Origin: Roseibacillus persicicus
GTDB taxonomy: Bacteria; Verrucomicrobiota; Verrucomicrobiia; Verrucomicrobiales; Akkermansiaceae
Assembly: GCF_014651675.1 (NCBI RefSeq)
Contig: NZ_BMXI01000019.1
Coordinates: forward strand, 38,903 to 102,902
Direction of reading: 5' to 3'
Length of the DNA stretch: 64,000 nt
Part shown: positions 7,857-17,800 of the stretch, in pieces
Numbering within the stretch: position 1 is the first letter of the stretch
How the letters are laid out: each line of letters opens with the position of its first letter
Made by a program: the position numbers and the translations under genes
The notes under the pieces: generated by a model
Told to the model about the DNA's origin: nothing
Seen by the model: the letters and a program-made list of their open reading frames with translations, nothing else
Database searches by the model: none

Positions 7857-8813
7857 CTAGCGACCCCGATCGCGGAACCATTCGACGTATTGGGTCAGTC
7901 CCTCTTGCAGCGAAACCTGAGGCTCCCAGTTCCAAATCTCTTTCGCTTTGGAGACATCAGCCGAAGTCTGGGGGACGTCGCCCGGTTGGTCGGGCAGTTG
8001 CTCGATGATGGCTTTCTTGCCAATCACGTCTTCGAGGGTTTCGATCAGTTCGCTCAGGGTTGTCGTGTGCGAGCCGCCGAGGTTGACGATTTCGAAGTCA
8101 CTTTTTTCGTAGGTCAAGGAGGCCCGGATCCCCGCCACGATGTCGCTGATGAAGGTGTAGTCGCGCCGACTGCTGCCGTCGCCGTAGCGCTGGATGGGCT
8201 CGCCTGCGAGGATGCGCTTGGTGAATTTGTTAATCGCGAGGTCGGGCCGTTGACGTGGGCCGTAGACGGTGAAAAAGCGCAGGCACATGATGCGAATCCC
8301 AAAGAGGTGCGAGTAGTTCGAGCAAATCTGCTCGCAGGCCAGTTTGGTCGCGGCGTAGGGGGAAATGGTGCGGGTGAGAGCATCGGTTTCGGCAAAGGGG
8401 ACCTTTTCGTTCACGCCGTAGACCGAAGAGGAGGAGGCAAAGATGAACTGGGGGACCTTGTGATAGCGGCAGGCGTCCAGCAGATTGAAGGTTCCGTCGA
8501 TGTTGGTGGTCACGTAGAGCTTGGGATCGGAGATCGAGGGCCGCACTCCCGCCCGGGCGGCCAAGTGCACCACGCTGTCGAAGTGGCCGCCGGCAAAGGC
8601 CCGCTCCACGGCGACGGCATCACGAATATCGGCGCGGATGACTTCGACTTTTTCTTGAAAGCGCAAGAGGTTCGCCTCTTTATTGGCGGGGTCGTAGTAA
8701 TCGTTGAAGTCATCGAGAATGGTCACCCGATGGCCTTCCGACACGAGCAGCTCTGCCAAGTGCGACCCGATAAAGCCTGCTCCACCGGTGATAAGGATAT
8801 TCTTCGCTTTCAA
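7857..8813 (-). CDS. NAD-dependent sugar-nucleotide epimerase (UDP-glucuronate 4-epimerase-like)
   Basis: About 318 residues from a TTG at 8813. The frame is open to another TTG at 8891, but the residues added there do not fit the family, which begins 'kniLITGGAGFIGSHLAE'. This is an extended short-chain dehydrogenase fold: Rossmann GGAGFIGS, DDFNDYYDP, the catalytic Ser in SSSSVYG and the YAATK Tyr/Lys pair. 'FTVYGPRQRPDLAI' and 'RDYTFISDIV' are characteristic of the uronate 4-epimerase group, which converts UDP-glucuronate to UDP-galacturonate for envelope polysaccharide. UDP-glucose 4-epimerase or dTDP-glucose 4,6-dehydratase activities are less likely. Confidence 0.88.
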   Translation of the reverse strand: MKAKNILITGGAGFIGSHLAELLVSEGHRVTILDDFNDYYDPANKEANLLRFQEKVEVIRADIRDAVAVERAFAGGHFDSVVHLAARAGVRPSISDPKLYVTTNIDGTFNLLDACRYHKVPQFIFASSSSVYGVNEKVPFAETDALTRTISPYAATKLACEQICSNYSHLFGIRIMCLRFFTVYGPRQRPDLAINKFTKRILAGEPIQRYGDGSSRRDYTFISDIVAGIRASLTYEKSDFEIVNLGGSHTTTLSELIETLEDVIGKKAIIEQLPDQPGDVPQTSADVSKAKEIWNWEPQVSLQEGLTQYVEWFRDRGR

Positions 8814-8920
8814 GAGAGATAGCGTTAGGAGTCTGGCTTCAAGAATCAAGGTTCCATTGCGGAATTTAGTCCCTCGGATCCCGTCTTCCAATACTTAGGT
8901 GTTTGTGATAGTTTGGTGGT

Positions 8921-9178
8921 ATGAAGTCTGCAATCACTCTTGTTTTGGTGGGAATCGTGACCTTGGTTTGTGGCAATTTCTTTGGCTGGTGGATGGCTCC
9001 TATTCCCGGTCTGGAAATGATGCCAACCTACGAACAACGCAAAACGGTTCGAGAAAATGAGCGGGCGGCTCGACGGAAGGCTGTTGGTCTGGACGATGAA
9101 AACGGGGAGAAGGTTCTGGATAACAAAGATGCCAAGCGGCGTTCGGAAGCTCTGCGGACCGGAGGCGGGATACAATGA
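8921..9178 (+). CDS. Small single-pass membrane protein, hypothetical
   Basis: 85 residues. One N-terminal hydrophobic helix (about 5-28, AITLVLVGIVTLVCGNFFGWWM) is followed by a charged, Arg/Glu-rich tail. GGTGGT lies just before the ATG. It diverges from the epimerase across about 107 bp that must hold both promoters, and it is convergent with the peroxidase gene. No family recognised. Confidence 0.6.
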   Translation: MKSAITLVLVGIVTLVCGNFFGWWMAPIPGLEMMPTYEQRKTVRENERAARRKAVGLDDENGEKVLDNKDAKRRSEALRTGGGIQ

Positions 9179-9189
9179 CGAGAGCTCCG

Positions 9190-9219
9190 AAAAAAAAGGC
9201 CCGGGCCGAAGCCCGAGCC
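9190..9219 (-). terminator. Rho-independent terminator for the peroxidase/PKS-NRPS transcript
   Basis: Read on the minus strand, GGCTCGGGC and GCCCGGGCC pair around TTCG and run into eight T (plus-strand A run 9190-9197). The plus-strand reading has only three T, so it mainly ends the leftward transcript. It lies about 30 bp beyond the peroxidase stop. Confidence 0.88.
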
Positions 9220-9250
9220 TTTCCCAAACTCCAATCCAAGAAGTTCGCTC

Positions 9251-11133
9251 TTAACGCCGCCGAGAGTCCTGACTGGATTTGTCCCGATTGTTAGAAGATC
9301 GGCCGGCAGAAGTTTCCTCCGCTGATAGGAAGACGTTCTCCTGAAGCTCGTCTCCAATGTCGGTATTGCGCCGGATGATGGTGGCGAGGGTTTGCTTTTC
9401 CACCATCTTCACCAATTCCGCGGGCAGGTGATTGAGGTAGTGGAAGCGGTCTCCATCCCGCAGGCGGGTGAATTGGTTGACCATGATGCGGTGGAGAAGA
9501 GGCCCCACCATTGCGCCGGGCACCTTGGGCTCGCTGAGGCAGCCAACCCAGAGATCGACCTGATCCGGTGACTCATAAACTTCGCGCAGGGTCTCTTCCA
9601 ACTCGGGATTGATGTCCCGCAGACGACGGGCGGGGCGCAGTCGGGCCGCTCGGCGCAGGGTGTTGTAGTGGGAAGTCCATGGTCACGTCCGCGCTGGATA
9701 TTGAGGGTGGCCAAATCGAAACCACCGGATCCGGGAGGGCCGAAGAGGAGGTTGCGAACCTCATCCACCAACTTCTCGTCCAGTTCCTGACAAGTCTGTG
9801 CAGCTAATCCGCGCAGGATGGAGTCGATTCCGTTTTCCTCGATATGAATGGGATTGAAAAAGGCGTTCGCCAATGACAGGTGGCCTTCTGCGGCTTCCTC
9901 TCCCTCCGCATCGATTCGCAGCAGTTGGGAAGAAAGCATGGTGTGTCCCATGCGGTAGGCCGCGGACCCGAATTCGTTGGCGATACTGGCGTCGACCTCC
10001 GGGTCGTAGCCTTCGTAAGGCGGCAGGGCTCTTTCCCCCAAAAGGATGGGCAGGAACTCACGATAGGTGATGGCTTGGAGCTCTGCGGTGACAATCAGGC
10101 GGGCAAACTGATAGGCCTCTTCGCCAGTTCCGTCGGGATTCTCTTCGAGGTAGCGTTCGGCCCATTGGTTGTGCTCTCGAACAAAGAGCGTGTGCATCGC
10201 GGTTAGACCCACCTGCTCATTGGCTCGCACGTCGCCTGCGAGAAAGTAGTTGGGTGAGGCCACCGGGGCATTGTCCAGTCCGGTGAAGTTGTAAGGCAGG
10301 AGGTCGCCGAAGTCGGAGTCAGTCACGCGGAGGCGCCCAGATCCGTCGAGCGCTCGCAGAGCATAGGCCCGTGCTTCAGTAGAGCCGTAGATCATGGAAC
10401 CGTCGATGTAGGAGGTGAGAGCGTTGATCTGCTCGCGCGGACTACTATGTTCCTCGTAGAAAGAGCGGTTCATCGGCATTTCCGATCCCGGGGTGAACCA
10501 GATGTCATCCGCAGGAATGGTGATGTTGAAAGGCTCCGCAGGGTCGATGGTGGGGGTCTCCACAATATCGTGATCCAGAAATTGCCCCCACTGCCAAAGA
10601 TAGTCGGTGGCACCCAAGGCATTGGGCATGCTTTCCGACTGGGAACAGATGGCATTGGAAATCGCTCTGGCATTGGGGCGGTCGGCTCCCGAGGGGTCGC
10701 TCTCGCCGTCGGCGTAGGCGGGGTCCACCAGTCGAATGAAGGGCTGCTCGGCGGCACCTTGGAAAGGGTTTTCCACATTGTTGCCGTAGCCGTCGATGGG
10801 GGCGATTTCGGCGGGGAGGTCGAGGTCGACTTCTTCGCGCTCGCGCCGGACCTCCTCCCGGGATTCCTCCGTCGGTTGGGGAGACCGTTTCATCGGTCGC
10901 GGGGTGAGGGGGAGTTGTCGGTCGTCACGGGTTTGGGAATCATCACTCGATTGACCGTAGGCGGGAGCGAAGACAAAAAAGCTGAAGCCAAGTGCGGGGA
11001 GCCAAAGTCTCGCGGACTTTCTGACAATGGGAAGGGGAGCGGTCTCGCCTACCTGAATGGGGGTTGGTTTCTCGTGGTTCTCTTGGGGTTGAGAAGCGCG
11101 AGCCGGATTCATCTTTTTCAATCTCGCTTTCAT
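9251..11133 (-). pseudogene. Exported animal-type heme peroxidase, interrupted by a one-base frameshift
   Basis: Two overlapping frames together make a peroxidasin/myeloperoxidase-like protein of about 625 residues. An N-terminal hydrophobic stretch near residues 43-60 (ending PAYGQ) looks like a signal peptide. Heme-site residues are visible by family alignment: D187/H188 in QFLDHDI (heme ester Asp and distal His), R303 and E306 in GDVRANEQ (catalytic Arg, second ester Glu, with Gln where myeloperoxidase has its sulfonium Met), and proximal H397 in YRMGHTML. At about 9668-9670 the frame breaks inside GRDHGLP|YNTLR; one extra base (C4 for C3) would restore GLPHYNTLR. The C-terminus continues in the new frame to 9251. 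It lies 83 bp downstream of the PPTase and ends in the strong terminator, so it may belong to the biosynthetic locus. Confidence 0.8.
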
Positions 11134-11216
11134 AATGATGCCCCGATGGAAAGGCAGTCGTGTAAAGCCTTGATGTCGAAGCAGGCGAGAAGTGTTAAGA
11201 CTTCGTAACGGAAGCT

Positions 11217-11882
11217 CTAATCAGAAAAGTCGAAGGAGGTGACTTTGGTAAACGCTTCCTTGCTGGCGAGATGAGCCACATACCCCGGTATGGCGTTGAA
11301 GGGGTGGAGCAGATGTCTGTTCTTTCCGAGATGCGAAATCGATGCAAGTGAGGGGAGCTCGGTTTGCAGTTCGTGGGGCTCCATTTCGAAGCCGGTTCCC
11401 AAGGCTTTGACAAAGGCTTCTTTGGCTGTCCAAAGCTGAAAGAACAGGTTCGATTTGTCCTCGTTGGAGAGAGAAAGAAAGTGAGTCCACTCGGCCTTGC
11501 TCGCAATGCGTTCAGCCAAGCTGTCGAGGTCTTCCGGAATCTGGATACGCTCGATGTCGATTCCTACGGGATTTCTAGTAGTAACGGCCAAGAGGCTGAG
11601 GCCGGCGGTGTGGGAAATGCTGAATTCCAATCCGGGGAGAGCGGGCTTTCCTTGCTGGTTTTCAGTAAAGCTCAGGTCTTCTGGCCTTTCTCCGAGGTAG
11701 CGCGAAAGAATCGTCCGTTTGTGCGACTGGGTGGCGCAGTAGCGATGGCGATCATTCGCAAAGCGATATCGCTCCATGCGCTCAACTTCAGCAGGGGAGA
11801 GCCGCGTTTTCTCGCCGCCTTCCTGCTTCAGTTTCCAGACATGGACTTCCCCGGCAGTAGGAAGGGGCGGGTGGGGGCTCAT
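11217..11882 (-). CDS. 4'-phosphopantetheinyl transferase, Sfp type
   Basis: 221 residues, the normal size of the two-lobed Sfp/AcpT2 group. Diagnostic motifs are FSISHTAGL, VGIDIERI (Mg-binding Asp and Glu) and WTAKEAFVKALGTGF (the WxxKEA signature). It transfers phosphopantetheine from CoA to the active serines of carrier domains. The ATG lies 2 bp after the stop of the PKS-NRPS gene (TAG-GC-ATG), so the two are translated from one message. It is the obvious activator of that protein's three carrier domains. Confidence 0.95.
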   Translation of the reverse strand: MSPHPPLPTAGEVHVWKLKQEGGEKTRLSPAEVERMERYRFANDRHRYCATQSHKRTILSRYLGERPEDLSFTENQQGKPALPGLEFSISHTAGLSLLAVTTRNPVGIDIERIQIPEDLDSLAERIASKAEWTHFLSLSNEDKSNLFFQLWTAKEAFVKALGTGFEMEPHELQTELPSLASISHLGKNRHLLHPFNAIPGYVAHLASKEAFTKVTSFDFSD

Positions 11883-11884
11883 GC

Positions 11885-14800
11885 CTAGGCGCGGACGGAG
11901 AGAATTTTGTGCAGCTCTTTGGCAAAGTCTTCCACGTGAGGCTCTTGGAAAATCGTGAGGTGTTCACCCGGAATGGGGATCAGCTCCAACTGCCCGCGCA
12001 CATAACCGTCCCAGCCCAAGTGAGGTGGGTAGATCACGCCATCGCCCTGGTCTTCGGCGGTGAAGAGCACCACGTCGCCATCGTAGGAACGGGGACGGTA
12101 GCGCTGCATGGCCTTGTCGTGGGCTTCGCGAACGATCACGGTCTGCAGCTTGGCACCCATGTCCATTCCGGTCGAGGAGGCGACGCTGGCGGCTGCCTTT
12201 TCGGTTCCCACCTTCAACTTGTTCACCAGGCCTTCGCCGAAGCGTCCGCTCAGCTTGCCGACCTTGCCCACCCAGGATTTCTCCGAGCTCTCCTGCCACT
12301 GGCGGGACGCTCTTTCCGCGAGGGAAAGGTAGCGGGGAGCGACTGCTGGATTATCGGTGTCGAAGAGGCAAAGCAATTCAATCTCCTGTCCCTGGGCCTT
12401 GAGCTGCTGGGCAATTTCGTAGACCACAATGCCTCCGAAACAATAGCCGCCTAACAAATAAGGTCCTTCGGCTTGTACGGTTTGGATTTGTTCGAGGTAG
12501 GTTGCCGCAGTTTCCTCGATAGTGGTGGCAATATCGCTTTCGCCCGAGAGCGCGGGCGCTTCGAGAGTATAGAATGGGCGGTCCGGGTCCACACGCTCGG
12601 CCAGGCTACGATAGATCAAGGTTCCGCCGTCCCCTCCATGGATGCAGAAGATCGGCGTTTTGCTGCCGGTCTTGCGGATCGCGGTGAGGTTGGCTGGAGC
12701 TGCTTTGGCTGGTTCTTTGGGAGCAAAGCGGGCTGCGAGCCCTTCGATGGTGGGGCTTTCAAAGAGAGTGGAGAGGGGGAGCTTTTTCCCGAATTCCTTC
12801 TCAATTTGATTGAAAAGCTTGAGCGCCTGCAGCGAGTGGCCTCCCAGGTCGAAGAAGGAGCGGTTGGCGGGCACCTCGTCGATCTTGAGCACACGGCTCC
12901 ACAGTTGAGCCATGCGTTTCTCGGTCTCGCTTTCCGCATAACGGAGGTTCTGCTCAGGGGTCGCCGAGTCCGCTTCGGGAGTCGGCAAGGCGCTGTCATC
13001 GACCTTGCCATTGTCGGTCACGGGGAGCGTTTCCATGGCCACTATGCGTGCGGGAATAAGATGGCTGGGGAGGAAGGACTGCAGGAAGCCCTTGACCTCG
13101 CCCTCTTCCACTGCGGTGCGTGAGGTGATGTAGGCTACCAAGGATTTGTCCTCCGCCGATTCGCCGCGGGCAACGACCCGGGCTTGAGTGATAGCTTCAT
13201 GGCGGCAGAGAGCTTCTTCAATTTCGCTGGGATCGATGCGATAGCCGCGAATCTTCACTTCCTCGTCAACGCGGCCCAGGAACTCGATGACGCCGTCCGG
13301 GCGATAGCGGGCCCGGTCGCCACTGCGGTAGAGCTTGGAGTCGCTTTCGATGGAGAAGGGGTTGGTGATGAAGCGCTCGGTAGTGAGCTTTTCATTTTCA
13401 AAATACCCCCGGGCCAAGCCGTCGCCGCCGAAGAACAACTCGCCTTCGGTCATGGGGGGGAGGGGGTTGAGATGTTCGTCTAACAGATAGACCTCACTGT
13501 TCGAGATGGGCTTGCCAATCGGGATGGAGCTGCCGTCCAGATCCGCCGAGGTGATGGTGTGACAGCAGCTGAACGTCGTGTTCTCGGTAGGACCATATCC
13601 GTTGATGAGCCTGAGGTCCGGGAGCTCGCGCAGAACCTTGCCGACATGGTGCTTGGAGAGCACGTCGCCCCCAGCGAGGAGCTGCTTCAAGGGGCGCAGA
13701 GCTTCCAGTTTTTCATCAATCATGAGCTGGAAAAGCCCTGAGGTGAGCCAGAGGGTGGTGACCCTGTGGTCGCGAATCTCTTTGGCGATGGTGTCGAGGC
13801 TGGGCGCACCCGGTGGCAGGAGAACCAGGCGACCCCCATTGAGCAAAGGCGCCCAAATCTCGAAGGTGGAAGCATCGAAGGAAAGGGAGGATGCCTGCAG
13901 ATAGACCTGACTGTCGTCGAGCTCGGCGTAATTGGTGTTCTTAACCAAGCGGACAATGCCGCGATGGGGAATCTCGACTCCCTTGGGATTGCCGGTGGAG
14001 CCGGAGGTGAACATGATGTAGGCTAGGTCCGTCGCCTTGTTCGTGAGTGGCAGGTTCGCGCTGCCCGCATCATTGGCGTCTTCGTCGTTGAAGACCTCGT
14101 CCACCGCAATCAATTTACATTGGGCCGGTGCCGCAATCTGGGAGCTGAAGTTGGAGCGAGTCAGAATGACCTTTGGCTGAGCGGATTCGATCAAGGCTGC
14201 GATTCTTTCCTGAGGATAGCAGGGATCGACAGGCAGGTAGGCACCCCCGGCCTTGAGGACAGCGAGGATGGAGATGATGTAGTCAAAGGACCGGTCCAAG
14301 ACCACGGGCACGGGGCGGTTGGTTTCGATCCCGGCATTGCGGAGTTGGACCGCCAGGCGATTGGCCAAGCGGTTGAGGGTTTGATAACTCATCGTCCAGT
14401 CCCGCAGTTGCAGAGCGGTTCTCTCGGGATGAGTCGCGGCCACTTCTTCGAAGAGCTGCTGCACAGTGGAGGTGCGGGGGTAGTCGGTCTCGTTGTTTGC
14501 CGAGAGCGGGAGTGGGCGACCCATGGCCTGCGGCGCGGGGGCGGGGAGCTCTTTCCCAGAGGGGCCTTCCGGATTGTTGGCGATGCCCTCGAGAATCTCG
14601 CGATACTGTTTCATCCAGCCCTCCACCGTGCTGTGGTTGAAGACCGCGGTGTTGAAGTGGCACTCGATGCTCACTCCGTTCTTGGACTCAACGAGGTTGA
14701 GGAAGAGCAGCTGGTTGACAAAGGATTTGGGACTATCAACGAACTCGGTTTCCAAGCCTTCGAAAGGTTTGAAGTAGTCCATGCGTTCCAAGTTGAAACC

Positions 14801-17800
14801 CACCTCGGTGAGCGGCATGCGGCCGGGACGACGTTGCAGCTTTAGGCGTGGAACCAGCTGGCCATAGGTGCAGTCCTGATGCTCGTAGGCTTCCAGAACC
14901 CGGGCGGCAACGATTTGCACGAGCTCGCTAAACGGTTGGTTCTCCTCGACCTTGGCGCGCAGGGGCAGGAAGTTCACGCAATGGCCCACCATGTTCTCGA
15001 GTCCCTGTGAACTCTGTCCGGCGGCGGGGATTCCGATCACCAGATCACTTTGTCCAGTCAGGCGATGGAGCAAAATCTGAAAAGCGCTCAGAGTGGTGGC
15101 GTAAAGAGTCGCCCCTGAGCGGGCACCGGCCTTGCGCAGGCTCTTCAGCAAACTGGCGTCGACGGATTCGTGCAAAGTCGCGCCCGAGAAAGTCCGGTGC
15201 TGCGGGAAGGGGCGGTCGGTAGGCAGGTTGAGAATCGGAACGGTGTCCGGATACTGCGAAATCCAGTAGTCGAGGTGCGGGTCCGGCTTGCCCGACTGCT
15301 CGTGTTCAGCGCGCTGAAGAGCGTAATTGGCAAAGCTCGCCGAAGGCTCCAGGGGATTGGGGAGACCTTGCGAAAAAGCATTGTAGCAATCGCTGAGGTT
15401 CTCAATGAGCACGTTGAAGGACCAGCCGTCCGCAACGATGTGATGCGCCGTTAGAAAGAGAATGTGGCGGTCTTCGCTGACCTTCGTGAGCTTGGCGCGA
15501 AGGAGAGGAGCGGTTTGAAGATCGAATGGAGTGAGAGCTTGTGTCTGGGTCGCGAGTTGAATCGCTTCTCCTTTTTCCTCATCGGAAAGACCTGACAGAT
15601 CCTGATGCCGGAAGGGGACTTCCACTCGATCCGCAATGGACCAAGTGTCGCCATCCAAGTCGAAGGACGAGCGCAAAGCGTCGTGATGATTGACGACGGT
15701 ATTGAGCGCCTTCTCGAGTGCTGCGCTGTCCAAGGAGCCTTCAAAGACGAGTGAGGTCGCTTCATTGAAAGCGCAGGAGGCTTCGTGTCCGAGTTGGCAG
15801 GCGAGCCAGATTTCCTGCTGGGCTTCGGTGAGCGGAAGGTTCTCGGTCTTCTTGGGTGCAAGGACTTGTTTGCTCTCGGTGGTGACGGGGGCTGTCACCT
15901 TGGCCGGAGCACTGCCGCCGAGGCGCGGAGGGGGACCGGTGAGCTGAGGGCCATCGAGGAGCTTGATGGCGTCGGTCTTTTTGAGGAATCCGCCCGCCTG
16001 CAGTTCTGCCACCGATTCCTTGAAGGCGCGAATGACGTAATCGATGTCTTCGTCGGTGTGCGCGGTGGTGATGTAGGAGGGGAAGCCCTCCAAGATGAAG
16101 ACGCCTTTCTTTCTCAGATGGAAGAAGAGGAGGTTGCCATACTTGCAGTCTTCGCCGACCCGCACAAAGAAGCGCGAGTGGAGTCCGGGCAATCGGATGG
16201 GGACCTCGTTGTCGACCATGAACTGGTCGACGGTTCGATAGAGGCGTTCCGCGCGGGCTTTGAGGTTGGCCCACAGCAGAGGACCCTGGCTCTTGAGATG
16301 TTTCAGCACGGCGTTGGCCGCCGCGATGCCGAGAGGGTGTCTCACAAAGGTGCCGGCAAAGAAGGTCACGTCGCCTTCGGGGAAAGAGTCGTCGCCGTAT
16401 TGCCAGTGGCCGCCATCGAAGGTGTCCATGTATTTGGCCTTGCCCGCCACGATCCCGATAGGGAGCCCACCGCCAATGACTTTGCCGTAGGTGGAGATAT
16501 CGGATTTGACCCCGTAGAAGCCTTGCGCGCCGTGAGGGCCGTCGCGAAGTCCGCAGATGACCTCGTCGAAGATGAGCAGAGAGCCCGCCTCGTCGGCCAC
16601 CGTGCGGAGGGCCTTGACGAACTCGTGGGGCTGGAATTCGGGACGGCGACTTTGCACCGGCTCGATCATGATGGCTGCCAGTTCGTGGGCGTGTTCCTTC
16701 AGGATTTCGAGGGACTCGTCGGTGCCGTAGTCCAGCACCAGCATGTTGGAGACTGCCGACTTGGGCACTCCGGGAGCGCTGGGGAAGGTGCGGGGCTTGC
16801 GTTTGGTTTGGGAGCCCCGCAGGAGGACCTCGTCGAAGTTTCCGTGGTAGTCTTTGGTAAAGACCGCAATCTTGTCGCGACCGGTGGCGGTGCGCGCGAG
16901 ACGCATGGCGGCTTGCACCGCTTCCGAGCCCGTGCAGACGAAGGACGCACGCTCGTTGCCGGTCATCTCGCAAAAAAGCTGGGCGGTCTCGCCAGTGAGA
17001 GGGGACTGGGGGCCGACCTCGAAGCCTTCCTCCATTTGTTTTCTAACAGCTTCTAACACGAAGTCGGGGGAGTGACCAAAGAAGCCGGGCCCGAAGCCGT
17101 TGAGGATGTCGATATACTCGTTGTCATCAATATCGAGCAGGCGGGAGCCCTTGGAACGCTTGACCACCAGCTGGTAGATCATTTCTTTCCAAGAGCGGTT
17201 GAAGCCCGAGACGGTGCGGGGGTCCGCGTGGTATTGGCGATACTTCGCGGTCCACTCTTTGGAAGACTTTGAGCGTGCCACGTAGCTGCTGATCAGCTGG
17301 TCAAGGTGTTGGCGCTGCTGGGTGGTGAGGGAGTCATCCGCATCGCGGGTGATGGAAGTTGTTGTTCCGGAGGCTGTGCCGCCACTCTTTGGTTCTTCCT
17401 TGGGTTGGTCGTTTTGTTTGGGGGTAGAAGGAATAGGGGCTACCGGCATCGCGGCAGCTTGAGGGGTGGGAGCAGTCGGGAGGGCGTTGGGCGCAGGAGG
17501 GAGGCCGGCCAGCATTTGCATCTGCTGTTGCATGAACTGCATTTGCTGCATCTGCATGTTCATCATCTGCGCCATGAGCGCTCCCTGATCTCCGCCAACG
17601 GTTGGGAAAGGCTGTTGCACGGGGGCGAACTGGGGTGCTGCCTGCGCGGGTTGTTGCGGGAGAACCTGCTGGGGAGCGGCTTCGGTCGGTGCGGGGGCCG
17701 CAGCGGCGGGCTGAAACTGGCTGGGGTCGGCCTCTTTATCCAAGTGACCGACGATGTCCCCGATGGTTGGCAACTCGGCGAGGAGCTGGCGCATGGTGGT

